From Fluviicola sp. (GTDB lineage: Bacteria; Bacteroidota; Bacteroidia; Flavobacteriales_D; Crocinitomicaceae): a DNA stretch of 64,000 nucleotides. This document shows positions 29,813 through 39,601 of this stretch, one piece after another. Location: contig NVXU02000015.1 in the NCBI GenBank assembly GCA_002734065.2, positions 1-64,000 of the forward strand. Direction: 5' to 3'. Each line of letters starts with the position of its first letter. The first letter of the stretch is position 1. The position numbers were made by a program, and so were the translations under genes. The notes under the pieces are model-generated. The model worked only from the letters and a program-made list of their open reading frames with translations. It did no database searches and was not told the origin of the DNA.

Positions 29813-30584
29813 AATAACTGGTGTGTTTTCTCATATTAAAAACTTCTCCGTTTTCAAAAAGAAGGTATTGTCCTTTAATTCCCATCAGTTTTCCTTCGAT
29901 GATTGGAGTCTTATCAAACGATAGACTTTTCACTTTCTCGGGAAACTCTAAAACAGGGTAATTGATTTCTATAATTTCGTCATTTTCGGAGAATAATTCC
30001 ATAATATCTGCTGGTAGATGCTCCTCTAACGCCCATTTCTCTTCTTCCAAATCGATGGTCTCATCCACTTCATTTTGCAGCATCTTTCGCCAATTGGTTT
30101 TGTCCGTAAAGAATTCTTTCAGAGCAACCTCTACTCTACCCGCTTCGTAACGGTTTGGGGTTTCTGCCAATCGAATAGCGGCAGATGCACCTTGATCAAT
30201 CCACCTGGTTGGGATTTGGTCTCCTCGTGTGATTCCAACTTTCACAGCACTCGATTTTGCCAAATAAACGATGTGTGGTCGATTGTGATGCTTTTCTTCC
30301 CATTCCGGATCACGTCCTTCTCCCAAATGTGCACGACACAATTCCGGTCGAAGGATGCATTCTGCAGATTCTGGCGCATTCATAAAACAGGGGTAGCAAA
30401 AACCTTGTCCGTAAGATTTCTTGATTACTTTTTTGCAGGCAGAACAATTGATAACACCGTTCCATTCCAATCGAATTTCTTTGCCGATGTAGTCATTCAT
30501 ACAGATATCTGAGGACAAATTGAGTGTGTATCTCACTTCGTCTTCCAACTGAACGGTCATTTTTCGAATATTCCCTGCAATCAT
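29796..30584 (-). CDS. DUF2797 family protein
   Basis: CSACKKVIKKSYGQGFCYPCFMNAPESAECILRPELCRAHLGEGRDPEWEEKHHNRPHIVYLAKSSAVKVGITR. Confidence 0.85.
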   Translation of the reverse strand: MIAGNIRKMTVQLEDEVRYTLNLSSDICMNDYIGKEIRLEWNGVINCSACKKVIKKSYGQGFCYPCFMNAPESAECILRPELCRAHLGEGRDPEWEEKHHNRPHIVYLAKSSAVKVGITRGDQIPTRWIDQGASAAIRLAETPNRYEAGRVEVALKEFFTDKTNWRKMLQNEVDETIDLEEEKWALEEHLPADIMELFSENDEIIEINYPVLEFPEKVKSLSFDKTPIIEGKLMGIKGQYLLFENGEVFNMRKHTSYYVEFC

Positions 30585-30585
30585 G

Positions 30586-30933
30586 TTAATCTTCTGGTAA
30601 AATGTTCATTTTATCGGCAAAATGATGGCAATAATCACGTAAATCTTCACAAATATTACTTTCTCCCGTTGCTTTTTCAAAAGAATCAGAAAGCGTCAAT
30701 AAAGTCTGATGAAAAAACTGTTTCATCTCTTCAACCGACATGTCTTTGGTCCACAAATCAATTTTCATGGTGTTATTTGCTTTTGGATCCCAAAGAGAAA
30801 GAAGCATTGCTTTTGCGTTTGCATTCTCCACTCCGCCATCATCCGCGCTCCATTTCATCGCAATAGGCAAGTTGTTCTCGTTCAAACCTACGTTGATTTC
30901 TATTTTTGATGTCTTTGTTATTTTTTCTTCCAT
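30586..30933 (-). CDS. gldC: Gliding motility protein GldC
   Basis: Matches GldC family pattern; neighbour of gldB. Confidence 0.88.
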   Translation of the reverse strand: MEEKITKTSKIEINVGLNENNLPIAMKWSADDGGVENANAKAMLLSLWDPKANNTMKIDLWTKDMSVEEMKQFFHQTLLTLSDSFEKATGESNICEDLRDYCHHFADKMNILPED

Positions 30934-31010
30934 TTTTCAAGGATTCAATGTTTTAATGTTTTAATGATATAAGGTCTTAAGTAGATTCTTGTTATAATGA
31001 TTTAATGATT
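30930..31010. repeat. Imperfect direct repeat, left copy flanking the four-helix-bundle gene
   Basis: tttttcaaggattcaatgttttaatg...aagtagattcttgttataatga compared with 31455-31520. Confidence 0.75.
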
Positions 31011-31033
31011 GCAAAAATACGGGTTTAAATGAT

Positions 31034-31405
31034 TTATCTATTCTTTGCTACAACATTCTTTGCTTTGGTGGTTATTTTAGCTAATTCAGTCGCTTCTTTT
31101 GTTAGGCGTTCTAATTCTGCAAGATTATTAGATAGTTTGGTATCCTTTATCACTTCCAACCAATATTCAGATTCATCAACCTCTTCGACAACGATGCACA
31201 TCTTACTGAAAAACTCATTTCTTGACCTTGCTGTACAAGCAGAACGGTAATTTGCTCCTGTTGAGGTTGCTGACTTCACTAATTGATAGGTTATAACGGC
31301 AGATGCTTTGCTTGTTTTTAATGAATCACAGAATTTGATAGTGTCCACTGCAAACTTCTTTGTGCGTCTTTTCATATTCTCTATGAATAGATTTTTTTCA
31401 GTCAT
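31034..31405 (-). CDS. Four helix bundle protein (S23 / 23S rRNA intervening-sequence protein family)
   Basis: IENMKRRTKKFAVDTIKFCDSL..SKASAVITYQLVKSATSTGANYRSACTARSRNEFFSKMCIVVEEVDESEYWLEVI. Confidence 0.92.
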   Translation of the reverse strand: MTEKNLFIENMKRRTKKFAVDTIKFCDSLKTSKASAVITYQLVKSATSTGANYRSACTARSRNEFFSKMCIVVEEVDESEYWLEVIKDTKLSNNLAELERLTKEATELAKITTKAKNVVAKNR

Positions 31406-31454
31406 TTTAAATAGTGCTTTTTTGTTGCTCCATTCAAGTTAAGAAAAAATATGC

Positions 31455-31520
31455 AATTTTCAAGGGTTTAATGATTTAATGTTTTAATGTTGAAGTAAAC
31501 TCTTGTTAAAATAATTGAAA
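31455..31520. repeat. Imperfect direct repeat, right copy flanking the four-helix-bundle gene
   Basis: ttttcaagggtttaatgatttaatgttttaatgttgaagtaaactcttgttaaaataattga. Confidence 0.75.
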
Positions 31521-31552
31521 AGGGATTGAGAATATAAGGAGTTTAAAAAAAT

Positions 31553-31665
31553 CTAACCTACAATAAGCATCCATTAAATCATTAAAACATTGATTCCACT
31601 CTAACCTACAATGGGCATCCACTGAAACATTAGAACATTAGAACATTAAAACATTGAATCACTGC
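31553..31665. repeat. Internally duplicated, inverted members of the same repeat family
   Basis: ctaacctacaataagcatccattaaatcattaaaacattgatt / ctaacctacaatgggcatccactgaaacattagaacattag...acattgaatca. Confidence 0.8.
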
Positions 31666-31666
31666 C

Positions 31667-32677
31667 TCACTCCACCTCATACTCCGGCATAATCTCATTG
31701 TAACTAGCTTCTACCATCTCAGCTACAGAAACATCATTTTTCTTCATATACTGATGTATCATTCTCCAGCCTAAAAACTGTCCGTATCTATCCGGCGCTT
31801 CTTGGTTGGGTAATCCAGGAGTAAACGGCCCTTCTGAAATCATATTTCGCGTTGTCTGCTCACTCGTTTTGAACAATAACTTCTCATCCACTAAATATTT
31901 CCAGAAAGCTCCTTCGTTTTTTATTGCCCAATCATAATTTTCTTGAGAATAACGAAGAATAACACTCGATTCCATTTCTGGGAATGCAGCTTCTGTCAAA
32001 TATAAAATTTTGCCCCATCGAATCATGTTCTCGGCTAAATTTCCTTCTACTGGGTCAACGTAATGCGTCGCTATCCAACCAGTTAAAATGTCTCTTTCAT
32101 AATAGCGTTCATCCATCGCAATTTTCATCCAATCGTAATAATATTGAGGATTTAATTGCTTCACAACATCGGTTGTATCTCCCAAATACCACTCCATTCC
32201 GATTCCGATTTCGTTCTCCGTACAAAAAACGGCCGTGGTAAAAAGAGCGTTTAAATAAGCAATTGTTTGAGGTTGTTTTCCTTCAGGGAAATGGTATTTA
32301 AGATGTGAAAAACCATTGTTTATTGCTTTTTCTTTCTCTTGCAGAAAAGGAAACAAGGTCGCAATTCTTCTTTCTAAAGTCTGAATGGATGTGTCCGCTC
32401 TAAACATCTTGATACTGTTGTAGAATGCAGAGTCTTCAACAAGTCCAATTCTCAGTACATGACCAATCTCATAATCATAAATATCTTTCAACTCATTTTT
32501 ATAGAAATGATGCTTAGAAATAAGCTCAATTGAGTCAGAGCTATAGATGGTTTCGTCAACGTTTACAAAATTAATCTCCACTTGAGAGTTGCTTGCATCG
32601 ATTAACAATGGGTTCGTATCACAGCTGCTAATTGTAAATATTAGCAGAACAATTACAAATGAGAGTCTATAAGTCAT
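31667..32677 (-). CDS. gldB: Gliding motility lipoprotein GldB
   Basis: ISSCDTNPLLIDASNSQVEINFVNVDETIY...; GldB family pattern. Confidence 0.9.
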   Translation of the reverse strand: MTYRLSFVIVLLIFTISSCDTNPLLIDASNSQVEINFVNVDETIYSSDSIELISKHHFYKNELKDIYDYEIGHVLRIGLVEDSAFYNSIKMFRADTSIQTLERRIATLFPFLQEKEKAINNGFSHLKYHFPEGKQPQTIAYLNALFTTAVFCTENEIGIGMEWYLGDTTDVVKQLNPQYYYDWMKIAMDERYYERDILTGWIATHYVDPVEGNLAENMIRWGKILYLTEAAFPEMESSVILRYSQENYDWAIKNEGAFWKYLVDEKLLFKTSEQTTRNMISEGPFTPGLPNQEAPDRYGQFLGWRMIHQYMKKNDVSVAEMVEASYNEIMPEYEVE

Positions 32678-32754
32678 TAAAATTCTTTAATTTCGTACTC
32701 AAAAGTACTCAAAACAAATAATTTGAGTAAGAATTTAAGCACAAAATAAGCAAG

Positions 32755-33573
32755 ATGAAAAAAGTAATAATAGCAATTGCATTTTTAGGAATAATTAGTT
32801 CTGCAAATGCGCAAGAAGCAGCAGACAAGAAAGTACAAGCAGGCTTGGTGTTTGGAGCAGGAATGAATATCCAAAAAATGGGTACTAAAAAATTAGCCGC
32901 TGATGGAATTGGTTCTTTGATGACAATTGGGGCAAACCTCAATTATACTTTTAACGAAACTGTTGGAATCACTTTTGGTGTTGAATTTGATTTTGAAACG
33001 CTAAAATACAAGCAAGGACCAAGTCCAGTTTACTATTATTATAACGATAATACCATCTTATCTAAGACAGAAGCTTCAAGTGATCCAAATGCTGAACTTT
33101 ACCAGTTAACAGCTAGAAAACAGAAGCCTATTTATTTAACTATTCCAATTATGGCTCTTTTCAGAACCAAATTCATCGGTTATTTTCGTTATTTCGGGAA
33201 GTTTGGTTTAAGAAATAGCTTTCTTTTATCCAATAAAACCTTCGATCAAGGGACTAACTATCCACTGGACTTAAATCCAATTGCTGAACTAGCAACAATT
33301 GGCGCGAACGATAATATGCAATACAGCAAGTCGGATATGGACTTTTTTAAATCATCTGTAGGACTAGCGGGTGGTGCAGAATGGAATTTTACAGGTTCGA
33401 CTTCTTTGGTTTTAGAAGTTGGATACTACTATGGATTTGTTGATATTTATTGGGATAGAAATGAAGATAATAGTTCCCTTTTTACAACGGACGCTACCGG
33501 TTTAAATCCAGCTTTCTTCAACAACTCTGTCAACCAAAGCCAGATTCAATTCAAGCTTTCTATCTTATTCTAA
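32755..33573 (+). CDS. Outer membrane beta-barrel protein (PorT-like family)
   Basis: Signal peptide, alternating beta strands, terminal QIQFKLSILF. Confidence 0.7.
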   Translation: MKKVIIAIAFLGIISSANAQEAADKKVQAGLVFGAGMNIQKMGTKKLAADGIGSLMTIGANLNYTFNETVGITFGVEFDFETLKYKQGPSPVYYYYNDNTILSKTEASSDPNAELYQLTARKQKPIYLTIPIMALFRTKFIGYFRYFGKFGLRNSFLLSNKTFDQGTNYPLDLNPIAELATIGANDNMQYSKSDMDFFKSSVGLAGGAEWNFTGSTSLVLEVGYYYGFVDIYWDRNEDNSSLFTTDATGLNPAFFNNSVNQSQIQFKLSILF

Positions 33574-33579
33574 ATTCCC

Positions 33580-34365
33580 GTGCAAGCAAAAAAAGTCGCT
33601 CAATACATTGTCTCATGGTTAGACAACTATTGTTCTGAAGCGAAAGCAGAAGGTTTTATTATCGGTATTTCTGGAGGAGTCGATTCTGCACTAACATCTA
33701 TGTTATGCGCAATGACTGGCCAAAAAGTCATCCTTTTAAGTATGCCTATTCGGCAAACAAGTGCAGAATATTCTCGCGCAAAGAATCACATTGAAGACAT
33801 GACGGATAAGTATGAGAATGTAAGTTCTTACGACATCAACCTAACAGATACTTTTGCTTCTTTTGAGAAAGACATGCCTTTTGACATTGAAGAACAGCAT
33901 CTCGCAATGGCAAATTCTCGTGCACGACTAAGAATGGCGACCTTATATGCCATCGGTCAGGCAAACTTGTGCTTAGTCGCAGGAACTGGAAACAAAGTCG
34001 AGGATTTTGGTGTCGGATTCTACACCAAATACGGCGATGGCGGTGTTGATTTAAGTCCAATTGCGGATTTAACAAAAACGCAAGTCTGGGAATTGGCGGA
34101 AGAAGTAGGAGTCATCAACGAGATTGTTGTTGCCAAACCGACAGACGGTCTGTGGGAAGATGGTCGAAGCGACGAGGATCAAATTGGCGCAAGCTATCCT
34201 GAGTTAGAGTGGGCAATGGAATATTCGGAAGATGAAAACGATATTTCAGAGCGTCAGAAAGAGGTCTTGGCGATTTATAGAAAATTTAACCGAGCGAATA
34301 AGCATAAAATGGTTGCGATACCAGTTTGTGAGATTCCTGCGCGAATAAAATTAATAATGTACTGA
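33580..34365 (+). CDS. nadE: NAD(+) synthase
   Basis: GFIIGISGGVDSALTSML, VAGTGNKVEDFGVGFYTKYGDGGVDLSPIADLTKTQVWELA; GTG start. Confidence 0.93.
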   Translation: MQAKKVAQYIVSWLDNYCSEAKAEGFIIGISGGVDSALTSMLCAMTGQKVILLSMPIRQTSAEYSRAKNHIEDMTDKYENVSSYDINLTDTFASFEKDMPFDIEEQHLAMANSRARLRMATLYAIGQANLCLVAGTGNKVEDFGVGFYTKYGDGGVDLSPIADLTKTQVWELAEEVGVINEIVVAKPTDGLWEDGRSDEDQIGASYPELEWAMEYSEDENDISERQKEVLAIYRKFNRANKHKMVAIPVCEIPARIKLIMY

Positions 34366-34392
34366 TGGGTCGCGACCCACCCGTACATTATT
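34353..34392. repeat. REP-like palindrome overlapping nadE stop codon
   Basis: aataatgtactgatgggtcg|cgacccacccgtacattatt, 18/20 paired. Confidence 0.85.
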
Positions 34393-34396
34393 TATT

Positions 34397-34714
34397 TTAT
34401 TCCGGTGCTAAACGCAGTATAATTCCATCAATTTCATCCGAAATCTGAATTTGGCAACCTAAACGGCTATTATCTTCAACATGAAATGCTTGATCGAGCA
34501 TGTCTAACTCATCATCACTTTGTTCTGGAAGTTTGGTGTCTGATTCGAGGTAACACTGACAAGTTGCGCACATTGCCATTCCTCCACATTCTCCGATAAC
34601 AGGTAACTCATAAGCCTTACAAAGCTCCATGATGTTCATATTCATGTCTGTGGGACCTTGCAAATCATGCGATTCTCCTTCTCTATCAATGATTGTTACT
34701 TTGACGTCTTGCAT
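34397..34714 (-). CDS. 2Fe-2S ferredoxin
   Basis: GECGGMAMCATCQCYLE...RLGCQIQISDEIDGIILRL. Confidence 0.92.
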   Translation of the reverse strand: MQDVKVTIIDREGESHDLQGPTDMNMNIMELCKAYELPVIGECGGMAMCATCQCYLESDTKLPEQSDDELDMLDQAFHVEDNSRLGCQIQISDEIDGIILRLAPE

Positions 34715-34744
34715 TCTCTTAATTTATTGCACAAAGATAGTGAA

Positions 34745-35170
34745 TCAATTAAAAATACGAAGCGATTCACCTCCATTCCATTGCGTTTGGTATTGACGCA
34801 ATCCAAAATCTGACCCCGACATTGGTGAACCGTCATAGAGTGAGAATGTTGCAGAATTGCAATCATCATTGAGTTGTAAATAGTTATTGGTATCAGGATA
34901 AAGTGGAGTGCCACAATCTCCATTTACATCAGCTGGAGAATGTCTATCAAAAGCAATGAAATCTTCCACACCCCTTCTATACACTATGATTCCTTTAGAA
35001 CCTCCATTCACATACGCCCAACCACTAACACCAATTAAACTTGAATAACTCGGCAAAGTAATATTGATAGTAATATCAAAAGGGATATTAGGTACAGGGT
35101 TCTGGTTATTCTTTTTACAAGAAGAAAAAAGCAATCCTATTAAGAGTAGAAAAATAAATTGTACTTTCAT
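34745..35170 (-). CDS. Rieske-like-fold lipoprotein, hypothetical
   Basis: LLFSSCKKN lipobox; GIIVYRRGVEDFIAFDRHSPAD, QTQWNGGESLRIFN. Confidence 0.5.
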   Translation of the reverse strand: MKVQFIFLLLIGLLFSSCKKNNQNPVPNIPFDITINITLPSYSSLIGVSGWAYVNGGSKGIIVYRRGVEDFIAFDRHSPADVNGDCGTPLYPDTNNYLQLNDDCNSATFSLYDGSPMSGSDFGLRQYQTQWNGGESLRIFN

Positions 35171-35194
35171 TGCGTTTATAAGATAAGCAAAGTT

Positions 35195-35467
35195 ATGAAG
35201 ATTAAAACGATTATTCACATCTTTTTATTGTTGTTCGCACTGAATATTTCAAGTTGCGGCAGTTCTCGCCCTGACAAAAACCCTGAATCAGTGGCAGAAG
35301 CAGAGAAATTAATGGCTAAAAAAGCGAAGAAATCGAATCGTGAAGCAAGGAAAGCGAAGAAAAAAGCTTACAAAATTTACTGGAAAGCACAATCAAAGGA
35401 AGCGCGAAAATCAATTAAGAAAAATAAACGGAGAAATAAGAGAATCGCTCGCAAGCGAGCTTCTTAG
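35195..35467 (+). CDS. Small, extremely basic lipoprotein
   Basis: LNISSCGSS lipobox followed by Lys/Arg-rich KKAKKSNREARKAKKKAYKIYWKAQSKEARKSIKKNKRRNKRIARKRAS. Confidence 0.55.
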   Translation: MKIKTIIHIFLLLFALNISSCGSSRPDKNPESVAEAEKLMAKKAKKSNREARKAKKKAYKIYWKAQSKEARKSIKKNKRRNKRIARKRAS

Positions 35468-35675
35468 ACTCATTCGCTGCGCTCATTGTTAGACCGCTGC
35501 GCTTTTAGATACGAAAGCAAGCTTCCTTTAGATACGCTCCTTCGTCGCTCTTAGACTTAATTTCGATAAAAAATTTGCTCTTACTTTTGTTGTTAGTCAT
35601 TTTCAAGCAAGTAATCATCTTAAAAGTAGATTTAAGTCTAAGAGCGAGCGGTCTAAAAGTTCGCTTGCGAACGAA
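35447..35675. repeat. Complex palindromic intergenic repeat region
   Basis: gctcgcaagcgagc, gttcgcttgcgaac and 16-bp inverted repeat tcgctcttagacttaa / ttaagtctaagagcga. Confidence 0.8.
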
Positions 35676-35676
35676 T

Positions 35677-37614
35677 CTAACTCTCTAACCCTTCCGTCGC
35701 TTCTTCCCAAAGTTTCATTTGCTCATCAAGATTACTCTTTAATTCGCCGTATTCTTTGAGCACACGAGACGCTTTTGCCTCATTGGAATAATCTAATGTT
35801 GTCATAACGACATCCATTTCTGCAATTTTCGCTTCGAGTTCTTCAATGTTTTTTTCTGAAGAATTGACTTGATTTCGCCACTTATTTTTCTGGCGTTTCA
35901 GCTCTTTTTTATCGTTGTAAGAAAGTTGATTCTCCGACGCCTCTTTGTCGACCTTTGCTTTTTTTGGTGCCTCAATCGTCTTTTTTTTGGCAGAAAGAGG
36001 TTGCAAAAGCTCCATTTTCCTTTTTAAGAACTCTTTTACCCCAAAATGGTGAATTTTCAGTTGTTGATTCTCAATGTCCCAAATTCTGTTTGTTAAACCT
36101 TCTAAAAATTCTCTATCGTGAGAAACGACAATGAAAGTTCCTCCATAATTCTTCAATGCACTTTTCAGCACCTCTTTACTTTGAATGTCTAAATGATTGG
36201 TCGGCTCATCGAGAATTAAAAAGTTAGAAGGACTCAATAACAACTGGCACAGAGCCAAACGCGTTCTTTCTCCACCAGATAAAATAGCAACCTTCTTGTC
36301 CACATCTTCTCCTCGGAACAAGAATGCACCCAAAATTTTACGTAAATCTTTTCGTAAATCTCCTTTTGCGATATCATCTACGGTATCGTAAACGGTTTTA
36401 CTGACATCCAGTGATTCTGCTTGATCTTGCGCAAAATAAGTGATGTTGGCATTGTGACCGTATTCAACGATGCCTTCTCCATCAATTTCGCTCATTATTT
36501 GCTTCAAAAGTGTTGATTTACCCGTCCCATTTGCGCCTAATAAAGCAATTTTCTCTCCACGACCGACCGTTAAATTCACTCCTTTGTAAAGCATTTTGTC
36601 GCCGTAGGTTTTACCCATATTCTTCATGTCCAAAACCCATTTTCCGGGTTGCACGCTCAATGGAAAACTAATTTTCATACCGACAACAGAATCGTTGTCC
36701 ACTTCAATTATTTCGGTTTTCTCTAACTTTTTAATCAGAGATTGTGCAAATGCAGCTTTATTTTTCTTCGCACGGAATTTATTGATTAGTTCTTCCGTAT
36801 GCTTAATATCTTTGACCTGTTGCTTTGCTGCACCTGCTAAACGTTCTAATTCTTCTGCTCTGGCCTCTTTGTATTTCGAGTAAGAATATGCAAAATCTAG
36901 CACCTTTTTCTGGGAAATTTCTAGCGTTCTTTTAGTGACATTGTCTAAGAATAAACGATCGTGAGAAATGACAATGACTGCCCCTTCAAAGGTTCTAAGG
37001 TAATTTTCTAACCAACTGATGGAAATGATGTCCAAGTGATTGGTCGGCTCATCCAAAAGAACGATGTCGGGGTTGTTTACTAGTATTCTTGCTAATTCTG
37101 CACGCATTTTCCAACCTCCAGAAAATGTTTGCAAACTCATGGAGAGCTCTTTATCATTGAACCCTAGCCCCTTCAGTGTGTTTGTAATCTTCTCTTCCCA
37201 GAGAAAACCCTCGTGAACAGTGAACTCGTGATTTAACTCTGCTAACTCATCGAGCATTTCTAAATAGCTGTCCGATTCGTAGTCCGTTCTCTCGACAAGT
37301 TCTGTATTAATTTCTTCAAGGCGATGATTAATTTTCGTCAACAATTTGTTCGACGTATTCAAAAATTCGAACACAGTTTGCGTCGTGTCAATTTTGATAT
37401 CTTGCGAAAGATAACCGATTGTTGTTCCTGATGGTTGATGAATTTTTCCTTCCGTCGGAGAATCAACTCGGGCAATTAACTTCAATAAAGTCGATTTTCC
37501 GGCACCGTTCTTTCCCACTAATCCAATCTTGTCTCCCTTGTTAATTTGCAAGCTAATATCCTTGAAAAGGTAGCCTTGCGGAAGATGTACACCGAGTTGT
37601 TCTAAATTAATCAT
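35677..37614 (-). CDS. ABC-F family ATP-binding protein
   Basis: Two ABC cassettes [15 protein letters not shown] / [24 protein letters not shown] twice, C-terminal coiled coil. Confidence 0.93.
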   Translation of the reverse strand: MINLEQLGVHLPQGYLFKDISLQINKGDKIGLVGKNGAGKSTLLKLIARVDSPTEGKIHQPSGTTIGYLSQDIKIDTTQTVFEFLNTSNKLLTKINHRLEEINTELVERTDYESDSYLEMLDELAELNHEFTVHEGFLWEEKITNTLKGLGFNDKELSMSLQTFSGGWKMRAELARILVNNPDIVLLDEPTNHLDIISISWLENYLRTFEGAVIVISHDRLFLDNVTKRTLEISQKKVLDFAYSYSKYKEARAEELERLAGAAKQQVKDIKHTEELINKFRAKKNKAAFAQSLIKKLEKTEIIEVDNDSVVGMKISFPLSVQPGKWVLDMKNMGKTYGDKMLYKGVNLTVGRGEKIALLGANGTGKSTLLKQIMSEIDGEGIVEYGHNANITYFAQDQAESLDVSKTVYDTVDDIAKGDLRKDLRKILGAFLFRGEDVDKKVAILSGGERTRLALCQLLLSPSNFLILDEPTNHLDIQSKEVLKSALKNYGGTFIVVSHDREFLEGLTNRIWDIENQQLKIHHFGVKEFLKRKMELLQPLSAKKKTIEAPKKAKVDKEASENQLSYNDKKELKRQKNKWRNQVNSSEKNIEELEAKIAEMDVVMTTLDYSNEAKASRVLKEYGELKSNLDEQMKLWEEATEGLES

Positions 37615-37684
37615 TCCGCAAAGATAGGCTTTTTTTAATGATAGTCATCGAGTAACTTTGAGTCACCTGATGGCTATCAAAAAG

Positions 37685-39448
37685 TTAAAGTTTGAACGAA
37701 ACATTCACTTTACCAATTCTGTTTCCTGGATATTTCACGACACAACGAAAAGTAACAGTTGTTCCTGATCTCGCTGTTTGAATTAGAGGAAGCGCAGAAG
37801 TAATGTTATTGCCATTTCCACTGGGTTTTCTCCCTGGTGCTCCACCAACTTCACAAACCCATGAAACAATAGAGAAATCAGCATTTAACGGGATTTCTGG
37901 TGGATATTTTACGAATAAACGAGGAGATCTTCTATTTACGCGCGAATTTTCATCAGCTCCTCCCCAGTAAATGGAAGGCTTTGGCAAATTTCTCACTTTA
38001 TACGTGATTGTCTTCAATACTCTTCTTTCTCCCGTGGCAGAATTGATACCGACAACTTGCAACGATGCTGTATTAGAACGACCCTGTGGGGTAACGTCCC
38101 AACCGTCAGAAGTTCTTGTTTTTGAAACACCATTCGATTGCAAATCAGTCTTATCATAGCCAGAAGCTGTCGCTCTCACTTTATTCTTAAAACCTCTGTA
38201 CAAAGTATTCATATCTGGTAATTCAATAGAGCCAGAAGGTTGCATTATCACCACTTCATGTGACCACTTTTCTTCTTTCCATTGCCCTGACTTTTTCTGC
38301 ACAGCAACGGTTCCAGAAAGCGACATCGTACTTCCTCCTGCTTTTAATTTAATGACGCCTTGTCCATCTTTGATGTCAATCACTGCTCCTTCTTGATTTA
38401 TGGTTACGCGAGGTTGTTTATCACTGTCATAGGCCGCCATCATCACTTTTAAGGTAATTTCATCGCCTGTATTTGCGACAACAGGTCCATACGCCAAAGG
38501 AATAACCTTATTAAAGGAATATTCTCCGCCTGTAACTCGATTTCGTATCAAAGTAACGGCTTGTGAGCGTGCTGCCAAAATATCATTCTGCAAAGACGTC
38601 AAGGATGCAATTGCTGCAACAGAAGGAGAATGATCAAAGGTTTTGCCAAGCCAATGCACATTGTCCGTTCCATTCACATTGGAGAATTCATTCTTAGTAA
38701 GCATACTGTAGATCTCAATGATGTCTTCCACATCGTCTGGATGAACATTATTTTTCTCAATTTCTTTTCGCAAGAATGCTTTCAGCTCTCTTTGATTTTT
38801 AAATTTATTAATGTTCTTCGTTTTAAAATTATACTTTTCATCGTATTCTGCCACATCATTCTTGCCATAGACAACTTGGGTTGAGGCAATTTTCTGAGTC
38901 AACTCTAAGCGAAAATCATTCATCGATTTCCATAGGTCTAGTCCTTTGCCTTCAGGGTTCTTGATGTCCGTGTTTTTTCCTAATAATATGCGCATGGGAT
39001 CATCAAAAGAATCTTTGTTATCGACAAAAGCGAGGTTCATGCGAATTGGTTGAATTGAATTCTTCTTGTTTAAGTCAATAATAATGGACGCATCTTTACC
39101 GATACTTGTAACATCTTCTCCAAGGTCCTTTAAAATTTGCATTTTCAAATCGTCAATTGCTTTGATACGTTTTGCAGTCATTTCATCGATGTCTTTGACC
39201 GCAAGCACTAACAATTTTGCTTTTTCGGCGCGTTGCTTGTTAGAATTGTCCGTTGCAACTTCAGATAATTCTCCTTTTTTCTCATCTCCCCGAAAGAGTT
39301 GCGTTAAGTTTGATGTTTGCATGTTCTCTTCAATGGATACAAATGCATCTAAAATCGACTTGGATACATTTAGTGCGAGCAATGCTGTTAAAACGAGATA
39401 CATCATCCCGATCATTTTCTGTCTTGGTGTTTCTTTTCCTCCTGCCAT
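37685..39448 (-). CDS. Second GldM/PorM paralogue
   Basis: MAGGKETPRQKMIGMMYLVLTALLALNVSKSILDAFVSIEEN nearly identical to GldM N-terminus; colinear homology to C-terminus with divergence. Confidence 0.9.
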   Translation of the reverse strand: MAGGKETPRQKMIGMMYLVLTALLALNVSKSILDAFVSIEENMQTSNLTQLFRGDEKKGELSEVATDNSNKQRAEKAKLLVLAVKDIDEMTAKRIKAIDDLKMQILKDLGEDVTSIGKDASIIIDLNKKNSIQPIRMNLAFVDNKDSFDDPMRILLGKNTDIKNPEGKGLDLWKSMNDFRLELTQKIASTQVVYGKNDVAEYDEKYNFKTKNINKFKNQRELKAFLRKEIEKNNVHPDDVEDIIEIYSMLTKNEFSNVNGTDNVHWLGKTFDHSPSVAAIASLTSLQNDILAARSQAVTLIRNRVTGGEYSFNKVIPLAYGPVVANTGDEITLKVMMAAYDSDKQPRVTINQEGAVIDIKDGQGVIKLKAGGSTMSLSGTVAVQKKSGQWKEEKWSHEVVIMQPSGSIELPDMNTLYRGFKNKVRATASGYDKTDLQSNGVSKTRTSDGWDVTPQGRSNTASLQVVGINSATGERRVLKTITYKVRNLPKPSIYWGGADENSRVNRRSPRLFVKYPPEIPLNADFSIVSWVCEVGGAPGRKPSGNGNNITSALPLIQTARSGTTVTFRCVVKYPGNRIGKVNVSFKL

Positions 39449-39545
39449 AACTTAATATTTAATTGGTTTATAGTAGGGTAATGCGGTTTTTTCGAGAAGT
39501 AACTATTTTAGTGAGGAGTAGTTGGAGTGTTGGAGTGTTGGAGCA

Positions 39546-39586
39546 AAAAAAAAGCTCCTCACATTTCTGCGAAGAGCTTTTTTTAA
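39546..39586 (-). terminator. Rho-independent terminator after gldN
   Basis: aaaaaagctcttcgcagaaatgtgaggagctttttt on minus strand. Confidence 0.75.
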
Positions 39587-39601
39587 AAATTATAACTTCA
39601 A

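Noticed and set aside
30075-30512. 145-aa plus-strand ORF
   Set aside because: Antisense to the DUF2797 gene, no recognisable domain.
30930-31665. Diversity-generating retroelement (S23/Avd-like protein)
   Set aside because: No reverse transcriptase or template/variable repeat pair nearby; protein fits the S23 IVP family better.
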